NCBI RefSeq assembly: GCF_900182955.1
Contig: NZ_FXUL01000001.1
Location: forward strand, 1-64,000
Source: Noviherbaspirillum suwonense
GTDB lineage: Bacteria; Pseudomonadota; Gammaproteobacteria; Burkholderiales; Burkholderiaceae_D
Length of the DNA stretch: 64,000 nt
Reading direction: 5' to 3'
Shown: piece by piece, positions 47,406-56,072 of the stretch
Layout of the letters: every line of letters begins with the position of its first letter
Numbering within the stretch: position 1 is the stretch's first letter
Notes under the pieces: model-generated
The model's input: only the letters and a program-made list of their open reading frames with translations
The model's database searches: none
What the model was told of the DNA's origin: nothing
Program-made: the position numbers and the translations under genes

Positions 47406-49094
47406 TCAGGCAGAGTAGGGAAAGAGAAGGTCGACGAAGCGCTGCGCGGTCGGCTGCGGGTCGTGGTTGGCCAGGCCCGGGCGTTCGTTGGCTTCGATGA
47501 TGACGTAGTCTTCCCGGTCGGGCGCCGGCACCAGGAAATCGAGGCCGACCACGGGAATGCGCAACGCGCGGGCCGCGGTTTCCGCGGCGGCCCGCAGCGT
47601 CGGGTGCAGGTCGGCGGTGACATCGTGTATGGTGCCGCCGGTATGCAGGTTGGCGGTCTTGCGCACCTGTACCCGCCGGCCGTCTTCCGGCACCGCGTCC
47701 ATGTCCAGTCCCTGGCCGGCCAGGCAGCGCAGGGTTTCGGAGTCGGTCGGGATACGGCTCTCGCCGCCAGTGGCGGCGGCGCGGCGCGCGCTCTGCCGCT
47801 CTATCAGCTGGGCCAGCGTGGACTGGCCGTCGCCAATGACCTCGGCCGGGCGCCGGATGGCAGCCGCCACCACCTTGTAGCCGATGACGACGATGCGCAG
47901 GTCCTGGCCGTCGCACAGCTCCTCGAGCACCACATGGCCGCCTTCCTTCTGCGCCAGCGCCAGCGCCAGCTCGAGTTCGTCCCTGGTGCCGACGCCGACG
48001 CTGATCCCGCGGCCCTGTTCGCCGAGCGCCGGCTTGACCACGATGGACCCGAATTCGGCCAGGAAAGCCAGGTCCGCGTCCATGTCCCCGGCAGTCTGCT
48101 GGCGCGGCACGCGCAAGCCGACCGAAGACAGGCGGCGCAGGGTCAGCACCTTGTCCTGGCACCAGGTCATTGCGACGCCGCCGGTCAGCTCGGTCAGCGA
48201 CTCGCGGCACAGCATCTCGTGGCCAACCTGGCGCAGCTTGAAGATGCCGGCCTGCGCATCGATGATCTCGACGCCGATGCCGCGCCGCCGCGCCTCGTCG
48301 ACGATGATGCGGGCATACGGGTTGAGCGCCTGCACCTCCGCGGTGTCGATGAACAGCCGCTCGTTGATGGAGTTCTTGTGCTTGACCGCAAAGCCGGTGA
48401 CCTGCTGGAAGCCGAGCTTTTCGTACAGGCCGATCGCATTCTGGTTGGTATGCAGCACCGACAGGTCGAGGAAACGGCGATCGCGCCGCGTAAACAAGTC
48501 GATCAGCTGGTTGACGAGCGAGGTGCCGACGCCGGCCAGCCCGGTCTGCGGATCCACCACCAGGCACCAGAAGCTGCATCCGCCCTCAACGTCGCCGAAT
48601 GCCAGCGCATGGTCCACGCCCATCACCGAGCCGACCACTTCGCCGGTGCGCTCGTCTTCCGCGATCAGGTAGACCAGCGCGTCGGAGTCGCGCTGCTCCC
48701 AGACGGTGCCGGGCGCCAGCGGCACCATGCCGCGCATGCTGTAGAGGCGGTTCATCGCGGCAATGTCGGCGCGGGTGGTCAGCCGCCGTATCACCACGCC
48801 GGGCGCCGGCGGCGCAGCCGGCGCATCTGCGCCCAGCTTGCGCCGGAACATCACCGACGGGTCGAGGAAAAGGCTGGCCTGCGCTTCGGCCAGCACCAGC
48901 TGCGGCGCCTGCACGTACAGCGCGATATCGCGCTTGCCGGCTTCTTCCTTCATCAGCTCGTCGGCCAGCGCGCGGGTCGACTCGAACGATGGCGCATACA
49001 TCAGCCTGCCCCAGCCGCAGTCGAGGATGGCGTTGGCAAGAGCAGGGCGCGCGTCGTGCATCGGGACGCCTGTATCTTGTTGCAGGGTATTCAT
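47406..49094 (-). CDS. ngg: N-acetylglutaminylglutamine synthetase (GNAT plus ATP-grasp)
   Basis: The 562-residue fusion enzyme has an N-terminal GNAT acetyltransferase (about residues 100-260: VVDPQTGLAGVGTSLVNQL, NQNAIGLYEKLGF). A C-terminal ATP-grasp ligase (about 280-560) carries VVKPALGEQGRGISVGV, VVLEELCDGQDLRIVVIGY and the Mg-binding VGLDFLVP plus EANERPGL. It acetylates and couples glutamines to give NAG-Gln, which AsnO amidates. Also called ngs. Confidence 0.93.
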   Translation of the reverse strand: MNTLQQDTGVPMHDARPALANAILDCGWGRLMYAPSFESTRALADELMKEEAGKRDIALYVQAPQLVLAEAQASLFLDPSVMFRRKLGADAPAAPPAPGVVIRRLTTRADIAAMNRLYSMRGMVPLAPGTVWEQRDSDALVYLIAEDERTGEVVGSVMGVDHALAFGDVEGGCSFWCLVVDPQTGLAGVGTSLVNQLIDLFTRRDRRFLDLSVLHTNQNAIGLYEKLGFQQVTGFAVKHKNSINERLFIDTAEVQALNPYARIIVDEARRRGIGVEIIDAQAGIFKLRQVGHEMLCRESLTELTGGVAMTWCQDKVLTLRRLSSVGLRVPRQQTAGDMDADLAFLAEFGSIVVKPALGEQGRGISVGVGTRDELELALALAQKEGGHVVLEELCDGQDLRIVVIGYKVVAAAIRRPAEVIGDGQSTLAQLIERQSARRAAATGGESRIPTDSETLRCLAGQGLDMDAVPEDGRRVQVRKTANLHTGGTIHDVTADLHPTLRAAAETAARALRIPVVGLDFLVPAPDREDYVIIEANERPGLANHDPQPTAQRFVDLLFPYSA

Positions 49095-49116
49095 AGAACT
49101 CTTTCATCAATCATGC

Positions 49117-49144
49117 GGGCCGGGCTGCATGCAGTCCGGCCCGC
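49117..49144 (-). other. Loopless palindrome between asnO and ngg
   Basis: A 28-base palindrome, 49117-49130 against 49131-49144, has only one non-Watson-Crick pair, a G-T wobble. It occupies the 116-base gap between the two genes and may modulate the downstream message. Confidence 0.5.
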
Positions 49145-49210
49145 CGTTGCCGGCCGGCCTGCAGCCCGCTCCACGCCGCGGGCCGCTGGCTGCCGGTCAC
49201 ATGCGGCATG

Positions 49211-50992
49211 TCACAGCCCGTTGGTCTGCAGCCATGCCTCCAGCAGCGCAAGCTGCCATAACGTGGAACCGCGCAGCGGCGTGATGGCGCTGTCGGGATT
49301 GGCCAGCATGCGCTGCACTGCGTCGCGGCGAAACAGGCCGCGCGCTTCCGCGCGCGGCGATTCCAGCATGCCGCGCACGTAGTCGAGAAAGTCGCCGCGC
49401 AGATACTTGAGCGCCGGCACCGGGAAGTAACCCTTGGGCCGGTCGATCACGGCGGCGGGAACCACGCTGCGCGCGGCCTCCTTCAGCACATACTTGCCGC
49501 CCTGGGCGATCTTGTGGCGGGCCGGAATGCGCGCTGCCAGCTCGACCAGCTCGTGGTCCAGGAAGGGCACGCGTGCTTCCAGCCCGAAGGCCATCGTCAT
49601 GTTGTCGACCCGCTTGACCGGGTCGTCGACCAGCATCACCGTGGTGTCGAGGCGCAATGCGCGGTCGATCGCGCGGCTCGCGCCCGGCATCGCGAAGTGA
49701 TCCCGCAGGAAGTCGCCGCTCCAGTCCGGCATCTCCATGCCCGGCTGCAGCAGGCCCAGCAGGTCGGCATGGCTGCGGTCGAAGAACACGCGGCGGTAGG
49801 CGTCGACGCCGGCCGCGTCGTCATCGATATCGGCCAGCGGCGGATACCAGTGATAGCCGCCGAACACCTCGTCCGCGCCCTGGCCGCTCTGCACCACGCG
49901 GCTGTGCCTGGAGACGGCCTGCGACAGCAGGTAGAAGGCGACGCAATCATGGCTGACCATGGGTTCGGCCATTGCCGCGATCGCGTCGGGCAGCGCGCCC
50001 AGCAGCTGGTTGGCCGGTATGTGCAGCTTCTCGTGCACGGTGCCGAAATGGCGGGCGATCAGGTCCGAGTACTGGTATTCGTCGCCGGCCTCCTGGTCGA
50101 CCGCCTCGAAGCCGATCGAGTAGGTGCGCAGGTCCTTTGCGCCGGCCTCGGCCAGCAGGCCCGTGATCAGGCTGGAATCAAGCCCGCCCGACAGCAGCAC
50201 GCCGACCGGCACGTCGGCCACCATGCGCCGCTTCACCGAGCGCCTGAGGGACTCGAGCGTCAGGTCGCGCCAATCGTCGAAGCTGCGTTCCTCGTCGGCG
50301 GCCGCGTCCGGGAAGTCCAGGCGCCACCAGGTCACCGTCTCGCACCGGCCGTCCGCCTGCACCTTCATGTAGGTGGCCGGCGCGAGCTTGCGTATGCCGC
50401 GGATGATGGTCAGCGGCGCCGGCACCACCGCATGCCAGGACAGGTAGTGATGCAGCGCCTGCGGGTCGAGCGACGTGTCGACGCCGTCGCCCTGGAGCAG
50501 CGCCGGCAGCGCGGACGCGAAGCGTAGCCGCGCCGCATCTTGCGTGTAGTACAGCGGCTTGATGCCGAGCCGGTCGCGCACCAGGTAGGTGACGCCGCTG
50601 TCGCGCTCCCACAGCGCGAACGCGAACATGCCGTACAGCCGGTCGAGCGAGGCCGGTCCCCATGCATGCCAGGCCTTGACGATGACCTCGGTGTCGCCGG
50701 TCGACGCGAACTGGTAGCCCATGCCGCTCAGTTCGGCGCGCAGCTCGTGATGGTTGTAGATGGCGCCGTTGAAGACGATGCCCATGCCGAGCAGGTTGTC
50801 GATGAAAGGCTGGTGCGCGCGCTGGCTCAGGTCCATGATGGCCAGGCGGCGATGCCCGAAGCAGCGTGTGCCGAGGCTGAAAATGCCTTCGCCGTCCGGC
50901 CCGCGGCGCGCCTGCGATTCGGTCATGCGCACCACCGTTGCGACGTCCGCAAATTGATTGTCGAAACGCAGTTCACCTGCTATGCCGCACAT
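49211..50992 (-). CDS. asnO: N-acetylglutaminylglutamine amidotransferase AsnO
   Basis: A 593-residue asparagine-synthase-type enzyme. The N-terminal Ntn glutaminase begins MCGIAGELRF, with Cys2 as nucleophile, and the C-terminal synthetase has PP-loop LLSGGLDSSLI. It converts N-acetylglutaminylglutamine to its amide, the final NAGGN step. The order asnO-ngg-peptidase matches that in Pseudomonas aeruginosa and Sinorhizobium meliloti. The pathway is induced by high salt. It is the first gene of the operon. Confidence 0.92.
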   Translation of the reverse strand: MCGIAGELRFDNQFADVATVVRMTESQARRGPDGEGIFSLGTRCFGHRRLAIMDLSQRAHQPFIDNLLGMGIVFNGAIYNHHELRAELSGMGYQFASTGDTEVIVKAWHAWGPASLDRLYGMFAFALWERDSGVTYLVRDRLGIKPLYYTQDAARLRFASALPALLQGDGVDTSLDPQALHHYLSWHAVVPAPLTIIRGIRKLAPATYMKVQADGRCETVTWWRLDFPDAAADEERSFDDWRDLTLESLRRSVKRRMVADVPVGVLLSGGLDSSLITGLLAEAGAKDLRTYSIGFEAVDQEAGDEYQYSDLIARHFGTVHEKLHIPANQLLGALPDAIAAMAEPMVSHDCVAFYLLSQAVSRHSRVVQSGQGADEVFGGYHWYPPLADIDDDAAGVDAYRRVFFDRSHADLLGLLQPGMEMPDWSGDFLRDHFAMPGASRAIDRALRLDTTVMLVDDPVKRVDNMTMAFGLEARVPFLDHELVELAARIPARHKIAQGGKYVLKEAARSVVPAAVIDRPKGYFPVPALKYLRGDFLDYVRGMLESPRAEARGLFRRDAVQRMLANPDSAITPLRGSTLWQLALLEAWLQTNGL

Positions 50993-51258
50993 TGAGATTC
51001 CCAGTCTAAGAAGGTTGAAACGTCGGCGCTGCCAGCGCCGCCTGATGGGTTGTAGAAGCAGGGAGGCGGCCGTGGTTCCGCAAATCGACGGGATTTATGC
51101 GACTGGTTTCGAATGCCGCAAAAGCAGGTCAATCAGCCGGGGCTGCGGGCAATGCTGGCTGGAAAGCGCGTGGTGGCGACGGGCCTGGATGTCGCCGTAG
51201 CAGCGCTGCAACGGCGATCGCGTCGAGATGGATCATGATCATGCCATTTACGCAGAAC
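50993..51258. other. Divergent intergenic region, asnO side, no gene seen
   Basis: This part of the 513-base gap between asnO and nrdB should contain the osmotic promoter of the NAGGN operon on the minus strand. I see no clear -35/-10 pair and no convincing coding frame. A short palindrome, TGATCATGATCA, lies near 51234-51245. Confidence 0.4.
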
Positions 51259-51304
51259 ATACTATATATGGTGTTATTGACGAATCGCTCCCTATTAGTA
51301 GTGG
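51259..51304 (+). promoter_or_regulatory. Pair of NrdR-box-like sites upstream of nrdB
   Basis: ATACTATATATGGTGT (51259-51274) matches the NrdR box at 14 of 16 positions. A weaker partner, TCCCTATTAGTAGTGG (51289-51304), matches at 10 of 16; the starts are 30 bases apart. The pair sits about 200 bases before nrdB. The rest of the gap up to 51505 shows no gene. Confidence 0.65.
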
Positions 51305-51505
51305 TGCCTTTTGCCCTTGTCGGGTAAAATGGGAAGCATGATTTGGAGCATGTTCCAGCCGTCCAAACGCTGTACGGCAGCATTGTGTGTGAGACTGGAT
51401 ACGTAAGCTCCGAAGGCGGCCGCAGACACGACACAGCGGTCCATCGCGCCGTCGCAGCGTAGCGCTTCGCGGCTGCAAAACAAAAGACACGTAAAGGAAT
51501 CAACC

Positions 51506-52714
51506 ATGCTTTCTTGGGATGACGAAGTCACTTCGACGCCTGCGCCGCGCGCAGCGCAACCGCAGTTCCAGCCGCAACCTCAGTTGCAACCTGAGTTGCC
51601 GCCTCAATCGCAGCCTGCGATCGCTCCAGCCTCGCCGCAGGATGCCGCTTTCGCCGCGCCGGCCGTTCCTCCTGTCGATGCGGCCGCCGTCGCCGCGCGC
51701 CGCGTCAATGCGGCAGACAAGCGCATCATCAATGGCCAGACCGACGTCAACCAGCTCGTGCCGTTCAAGTACAAGTGGGCATGGGACAAGTACCTTGCCG
51801 GCTGCGCCAACCACTGGATGCCGCAAGAGATCAACATGCAGCGCGACATCGAGCTGTGGAAGAACCCGAACGGCCTGACCGAAGACGAGCGCCGCCTGGT
51901 CAAGCGCAACCTCGGCTTCTTCGTCACCGCCGACTCGCTGGCCGCCAACAACATCGTGCTCGGCACCTATCGCCACATCACCGCGCCCGAGTGCCGCCAG
52001 TACCTGCTGCGCCAGGCGTTCGAGGAAGCGATCCACACGCATGCCTACCAGTACATCGTCGAGTCGCTGGGCCTGGACGAAGGCGAGATCTTCAACGCGT
52101 ATCACGAAGTCGCGTCGATCCGCGACAAGGACGAGTTTCTGATCCCCTTCATCGACGTGCTGACCGACCCTGCGTTCAAGACCGGCACCACCGAGACCGA
52201 CCAGCAGCTGCTGAAGTCGCTGATCGTGTTTGCATGCCTGATGGAAGGCCTGTTCTTCTATGTCGGCTTCACGCAGATCCTAGCGCTGGGACGCCAGAAC
52301 AAGATGATGGGCGCAGCCGAGCAGTACCAGTACATCCTGCGTGACGAGTCCATGCACTGCAACTTCGGCATCGACCTGATCAACACGATCAAGATGGAAA
52401 ATCCGCACCTGTGGACGCCCGAGTTCAAGGAAGAAATCAAAGCGTTGTTTTTGAAGGCCGTGGAGTTGGAATATCGCTACGCAGAGGATACAATGCCGCG
52501 TGGTGTGTTAGGGTTAAACGCACCCATGTTCAAAGGCTACCTTCGCTTCATCGCAAATCGCCGCGCGCAGCAGATCGGTCTCGACGCAATGTTCGCACAA
52601 GAGGAAAACCCATTCCCCTGGATGAGCGAGATGATCGACCTGAAGAAGGAGCGAAACTTTTTTGAGACGCGTGTCATCGAATACCAGACAGGTGGCGCGC
52701 TCAACTGGGATTAA
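51506..52714 (+). CDS. nrdB: Class Ia ribonucleoside-diphosphate reductase, beta subunit
   Basis: The 402-residue radical subunit has di-iron ligands visible in [20 protein letters not shown] (Glu, His; the Tyr four residues on is the radical site as in E. coli Y122), LMEGLFFY and RDESMHCNF. An unusual Gln/Pro-rich segment (about residues 13-50) separates a conserved MLSWDDE start from the fold. AAAGGAAT precedes the ATG. It pairs with NrdA encoded about 6 kb upstream. Confidence 0.96.
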   Translation: MLSWDDEVTSTPAPRAAQPQFQPQPQLQPELPPQSQPAIAPASPQDAAFAAPAVPPVDAAAVAARRVNAADKRIINGQTDVNQLVPFKYKWAWDKYLAGCANHWMPQEINMQRDIELWKNPNGLTEDERRLVKRNLGFFVTADSLAANNIVLGTYRHITAPECRQYLLRQAFEEAIHTHAYQYIVESLGLDEGEIFNAYHEVASIRDKDEFLIPFIDVLTDPAFKTGTTETDQQLLKSLIVFACLMEGLFFYVGFTQILALGRQNKMMGAAEQYQYILRDESMHCNFGIDLINTIKMENPHLWTPEFKEEIKALFLKAVELEYRYAEDTMPRGVLGLNAPMFKGYLRFIANRRAQQIGLDAMFAQEENPFPWMSEMIDLKKERNFFETRVIEYQTGGALNWD

Positions 52715-52887
52715 GTAAAGAGTGCATTAAGGCGAAGACGACGACGCAGCGCTCACCCCGCGGAACATGCGGGATGCCTTAAGCGCCAGGTGCGAGTCGA
52801 TACGAACTGGAACCAGAAAGACGGTGGGCCAAGAAAGGGTATAACCGAACTGAATGGACAGTAGAAGACCTGATTGCTCTGAACTGC

Positions 52888-52929
52888 AAACGCCGCTGCG
52901 CCCGATCCTGTCGGGCAAGGCGGCGTTTT
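52888..52929 (+). terminator. First terminator after nrdB
   Basis: An outer stem AAACGCCGC (52888-52896) with GCGGCGTTT (52920-52928) and an inner stem GCCCGA (52900-52905) with TCGGGC (52911-52916) form a two-part hairpin followed by TTC-rich sequence. Confidence 0.75.
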
Positions 52930-52968
52930 CTTCGAAAAACGGTTTGTATTTTTTGAAACTGATTTCCG

Positions 52969-52998
52969 ACGCCGGCATTGTTGCCGGCGTTTTTTTTG
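52969..52998 (+). terminator. Second, strong terminator after nrdB
   Basis: ACGCCGGCA (52969-52977) pairs with TGCCGGCGT (52982-52990) around a 4-base loop, followed by at least seven T. It lies only 40 bases after the first terminator. Confidence 0.85.
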
Positions 52999-53203
52999 GC
53001 AGTCGTCGCGCGCAGTTGCGCCAGGCCCGCCAAGGATGGCTGAAGTGCTGCATGGACGAGGAGATGCAGCAGTTCAGCTGGTGCCGAATTCATTAGCGCA
53101 AGCGCAGTCTGCTTGTGCCGATGAATAATCCGCCGGGGGCAGCGCGATGCCCGCGGCGGGTTCGATCTTTAGCTTGATTTCCTATCACGTGAAGGAGAAC
53201 CAA

Positions 53204-53857
53204 ATGGCAACAGCAGCAAAAAAAACCGCGGCCAAGAAAACCGCGGCAAAAAAGGCGGCTACCAGCAAGCCGGTAGCCAAGAAGGCCGCAACCGCCAAGA
53301 AGGCGGCAGCGACTAAAACCGTGGCAAAGAAAGCCGTCGCCAAGAAGGCGGTAGCGAAGAAGGCCGTCGCCAAAAAGGCGCCAGCCAAGAAAGCCGTCGC
53401 CAAGAAGGCGGTAGCGAAGAAAGCCGTCGCCAAGAAAGCGCCAGCGAAGAAAGCCGTCGCCAAAAAGGCGGTAGCGAAGAAAGCCGTCGCCAAGAAGGCC
53501 GTAGCCAAAAAGGCCGTTGCCAAGAAGGCGGTAGCGAAGAAGGCCGTCGCCAAAAAGGCGCCAGCCAAGAAGGCCGTCGCCAAGAAGGCGGTAGCCAAGA
53601 AAGCGGTAGCGAAGAAGGCGGCACCGCAACCGGCAGCGGCCAAGAAGACCGCAGCCAGGAAGGCCGCTCCGGCAAGCAGCCCGGCGCCAGCGGCTAAAAC
53701 CGCAGTGCCTAAAAAAGCGGCAGCCAAGAAATCGGCTGCGAAGACTGCGGCCAAAACCGCGGCCAAGACCGCAGCGCCCGCAGCGGCGCCTGCCGTCAAG
53801 ACCGTGCTCAGCCCGGCGGCCGCATGGCCGTTCCCAACCGGCACCAACCGTCCTTAA
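53204..53857 (+). CDS. Histone H1-like Lys/Ala-repeat DNA-binding protein
   Basis: A 217-residue protein made almost wholly of Ala, Lys, Val and Pro, with about 20 imperfect pentapeptide repeats of the [10 protein letters not shown] type between residues 25 and 145. A less regular tail ends [10 protein letters not shown]. This composition matches bacterial H1-like/AlgP/Hc1-type proteins that bind and condense DNA. The repeats are coded by 15-base units prone to slippage, so length may vary among strains. AAGGAG lies 8 bases before ATG 53204. A terminator follows. Confidence 0.88.
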   Translation: MATAAKKTAAKKTAAKKAATSKPVAKKAATAKKAAATKTVAKKAVAKKAVAKKAVAKKAPAKKAVAKKAVAKKAVAKKAPAKKAVAKKAVAKKAVAKKAVAKKAVAKKAVAKKAVAKKAPAKKAVAKKAVAKKAVAKKAAPQPAAAKKTAARKAAPASSPAPAAKTAVPKKAAAKKSAAKTAAKTAAKTAAPAAAPAVKTVLSPAAAWPFPTGTNRP

Positions 53858-53933
53858 GACGGCGAGGAAGCCCGCGCGCGACCTGCGCGCAGGCTTCTGC
53901 TGCTTGGTAGCCCGAGCAAGTTCGGGCACAATG

Positions 53934-53970
53934 CCCGCTGTATGGCCGAGGGTCATGCAGCGGGTTTTTT
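53934..53970 (+). terminator. Terminator after the H1-like gene
   Basis: CCCGCTG (53934-53940) pairs with CAGCGGG (53958-53964), followed by eight T. It overlaps the start region of YggT upstream sequence, so yggT needs its own promoter or read-through. Confidence 0.8.
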
Positions 53971-53988
53971 TTGAGGGAGAATAACGCC

Positions 53989-54534
53989 GTGCTGTACAGT
54001 ATTCTGGGTCTGATCGTCGATACCGTCACCGGCATCCTTGGTGCCATCCTGCTGCTGCGCTTCTGGATGCAGGTCGTCCGGGTGCGGCCCCCGATGGCCT
54101 TTGCGCAGTTCATGTTCCAGGCGACCGACTGGCTGGTCAAGCCGTTGCGGCGCCTGCTGCCGGGAGTCGGCGGTTATGACTGGGCCAGTTTCGTCGGCGC
54201 CTTCCTGGTAGTGCTCGTGGCGGTTGCAGTGGACCTGTTCCTGGCGGGCGGCTTCACGCCGCAGGCGCTGTTCGCGCTGTCGCTGCTAAGGCTTGCGCAA
54301 TGGGTGCTGTACGGGCTGATGGGACTGCTGATCATCGAAGTCATCTTCAGCTGGGTCAATCCGCATGCGCCGCTGGCGCCGCTGGTGCGCGCGCTCAATG
54401 AACCCGTGATGCGGCCGCTGCGCCGCGTCGTCCCGCTGATGGGCGGCATCGACCTCAGCCCCATCCTGGCCTTCCTGCTGCTGCGCATTGCGCTCTATCT
54501 GGCCAGCGCGATCCTGCTTCCGCTGGCGTTTTAA
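53989..54534 (+). CDS. yggT: YggT family membrane protein
   Basis: The 181-residue protein has two YggT repeats, each with two hydrophobic helices and the motif pair FMFQATDWLVKPLRRLLP (first) and LVRALNEPVMRPLRRVVPLMGGIDLSP (second; residues from a longer conserved stretch). The family supports osmotic tolerance and cell-envelope processes. I chose GTG 53989, with GGGAG 9 bases upstream; TTG 53971 lies inside the terminator T-run region and is unlikely. Confidence 0.88.
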   Translation: MLYSILGLIVDTVTGILGAILLLRFWMQVVRVRPPMAFAQFMFQATDWLVKPLRRLLPGVGGYDWASFVGAFLVVLVAVAVDLFLAGGFTPQALFALSLLRLAQWVLYGLMGLLIIEVIFSWVNPHAPLAPLVRALNEPVMRPLRRVVPLMGGIDLSPILAFLLLRIALYLASAILLPLAF

Positions 54535-54737
54535 GAACCTGCCCGACGCTGGCGCCGATCAGGCGCGTCCGTCGCGCAAGTTCTTGCGCCACGGATAGCG
54601 CAGCGCATCACTTTACGCGCCGCATGACGGTGTCTGATCGTGGATCGGCGTGCTGCGCCCATCCTCCGTCGCCGCAGTCTTCCTGTTCCGCGGCTCCCCT
54701 GTCCAAAGATGGCGCGGCAGCGCCGGCCGCGTCCATG

Positions 54738-55034
54738 CTAATGGTCATCGAAGCGTTCGATACGTTCGGTGCCCCGCGCATGCGTCACCCTGACCTTGTC
54801 GCCCGCCTTGAACACTTCGCTGGTCGTTGTCTCCACGACCGCGCTGGCGCCGTTGTCGTAGCGCAGTTCCAGGCGCGTCGGCATGCCGGCGCTGCCTGGC
54901 GGGGTCACTCTGGTGACAACCGCGGTGCGCACCACGGTCGTGCCCTGCGTGCTGGAAGTGGCTTGCGGAGGTGAGCCGCCGGCGCAGCCCGATACGGCGG
55001 CAAGGGCAAGGCTGATGCAGAAAAGATTGCGCAT
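54738..55034 (-). CDS. Small lipoprotein of unknown function
   Basis: A 98-residue precursor with a lipoprotein signal: hydrophobic LFCISLALAA followed by lipobox VSGC at about residues 14-17. The mature part is a short beta-rich domain with TRLELRYDNGASAVVE and FKAGDKVRVTHARGTERI, reminiscent of the C-terminal strands of SlyB-type lipoproteins but without their glycine zipper. AGGAG precedes ATG 55034. No partner gene is obvious. Confidence 0.8.
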   Translation of the reverse strand: MRNLFCISLALAAVSGCAGGSPPQATSSTQGTTVVRTAVVTRVTPPGSAGMPTRLELRYDNGASAVVETTTSEVFKAGDKVRVTHARGTERIERFDDH

Positions 55035-55107
55035 GCTCGGCTCCTGGTACTGACCTTGCCATCCGCCGCGATCGCGGGCGGATGGCGGTGTTTTGCCGGA
55101 AGGACTA

Positions 55108-56040
55108 TCAGAAGCGATAGCCGAAAGCCTGCTCGAAGCGGTCTTCGATTTCCGCCAGCGACGGCGCATGATTCTGCCCTCCCTGGTGCACGATCTTGAT
55201 CGCGCCCATCAGGCTGGCGATGCGGCCGGTGGTTTCCCACGGCAATCCGCGCGACAGGCCGTACATCATGCCGGCGCGGAATGCGTCGCCGCAGCCGGTC
55301 GGGTCCACCACGTTATCGACTGGCACGCTGGGGATGTCCAGCCGCTCGCTGCCGGTATAGATCTCGGCGCCATTTTCGCCGCGGGTGACGACGAGCGCAT
55401 CAACCAGCGCGGCGATGCCCGCCAGGGTCAGCCCGGTGCGTTCCATCAGCAGCTCGGCTTCATAGTCGTTGACTGCAACCCAGGTCGCAAGTTCAATGAA
55501 GCGCTTGAGCTCCGCGCCGTCGAACATCGGCAGGCCCTGGCCCGGATCGAAGATGAACGGCACGTTCAGGTCCACGCATTGCTGCGCATGCTGCAGCATG
55601 CCGTCGCGGCCGTCGGGGGCGATGATGGCCAGCTTCAGCGGGCCGGCATCGGCCACCTTGTTCTGGTGCGACAGCGTCATCGCGCCGGGATGGAAGGCGG
55701 TGATCTGGTTGCTGCCGGCGTCGGTCGTGATGAAGGCCTGCGCCGTATATGACGTGTCTATCGTGCTGATGCAGCGGCGCGAAATGTCCAGCTGTTCCAG
55801 GCGCTCGATGTAGGGGGCGCCGTCCTGGCCTACGGTCGCCATGATCAGCGGGTCGCCGCCCAGCAGCTTCAGGTTATAGGCGATGTTGCCGGCGCAGCCG
55901 CCGAACTCGCGTCGCATGCTGGGCACCAGGAAGGCGACGTTGATCTTGTGCAGCTGGTCGGCCAGCAGCGCTTCCGAGAAGCGGCCGTGGAACGCCATGA
56001 TGGTGTCGAAGGCAAGCGAGCCGCAGATGAGGGCAGTCAT
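55108..56040 (-). CDS. PfkB-family carbohydrate/nucleoside kinase
   Basis: The 310-residue ribokinase-fold enzyme has the N-terminal Gly pair in FGGCAGNIAYNLKLLGG and the C-terminal PfkB signature DPTGCGDAFRAGMMYG with the catalytic Asp. NDYEAELL is typical of the family. Betaproteobacterial members are often called adenosine kinase, but substrate cannot be fixed from sequence. It is on the same strand as the DUF3426-prmA run that precedes it, 32 bases away. Confidence 0.9.
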   Translation of the reverse strand: MTALICGSLAFDTIMAFHGRFSEALLADQLHKINVAFLVPSMRREFGGCAGNIAYNLKLLGGDPLIMATVGQDGAPYIERLEQLDISRRCISTIDTSYTAQAFITTDAGSNQITAFHPGAMTLSHQNKVADAGPLKLAIIAPDGRDGMLQHAQQCVDLNVPFIFDPGQGLPMFDGAELKRFIELATWVAVNDYEAELLMERTGLTLAGIAALVDALVVTRGENGAEIYTGSERLDIPSVPVDNVVDPTGCGDAFRAGMMYGLSRGLPWETTGRIASLMGAIKIVHQGGQNHAPSLAEIEDRFEQAFGYRF

Positions 56041-56072
56041 GGGGTTATCCGTATGGTGAGGTCGATGAAATG

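Larger units (their letters stand above)
52715..53203. other. Intergenic region after nrdB, no clear gene
   Basis: This 489-base stretch carries two tandem Rho-independent terminators (entered separately) and no convincing gene. An 80-codon plus-strand frame at 52854-53096 spans both terminators and is probably not coding. A short RNA ending at either terminator is possible. Confidence 0.45.

Noticed and set aside
47463-49382. 639-codon plus-strand frame
   Set aside because: Antisense to ngg and the end of asnO; no domain recognised.
52854-53096. 80-codon frame after nrdB
   Set aside because: It runs through two Rho-independent terminators and has no ribosome site.
53340-53620. Regular repeats suggesting an array or satellite
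   Set aside because: They are in-frame codons of the Lys/Ala repeats of the H1-like gene.
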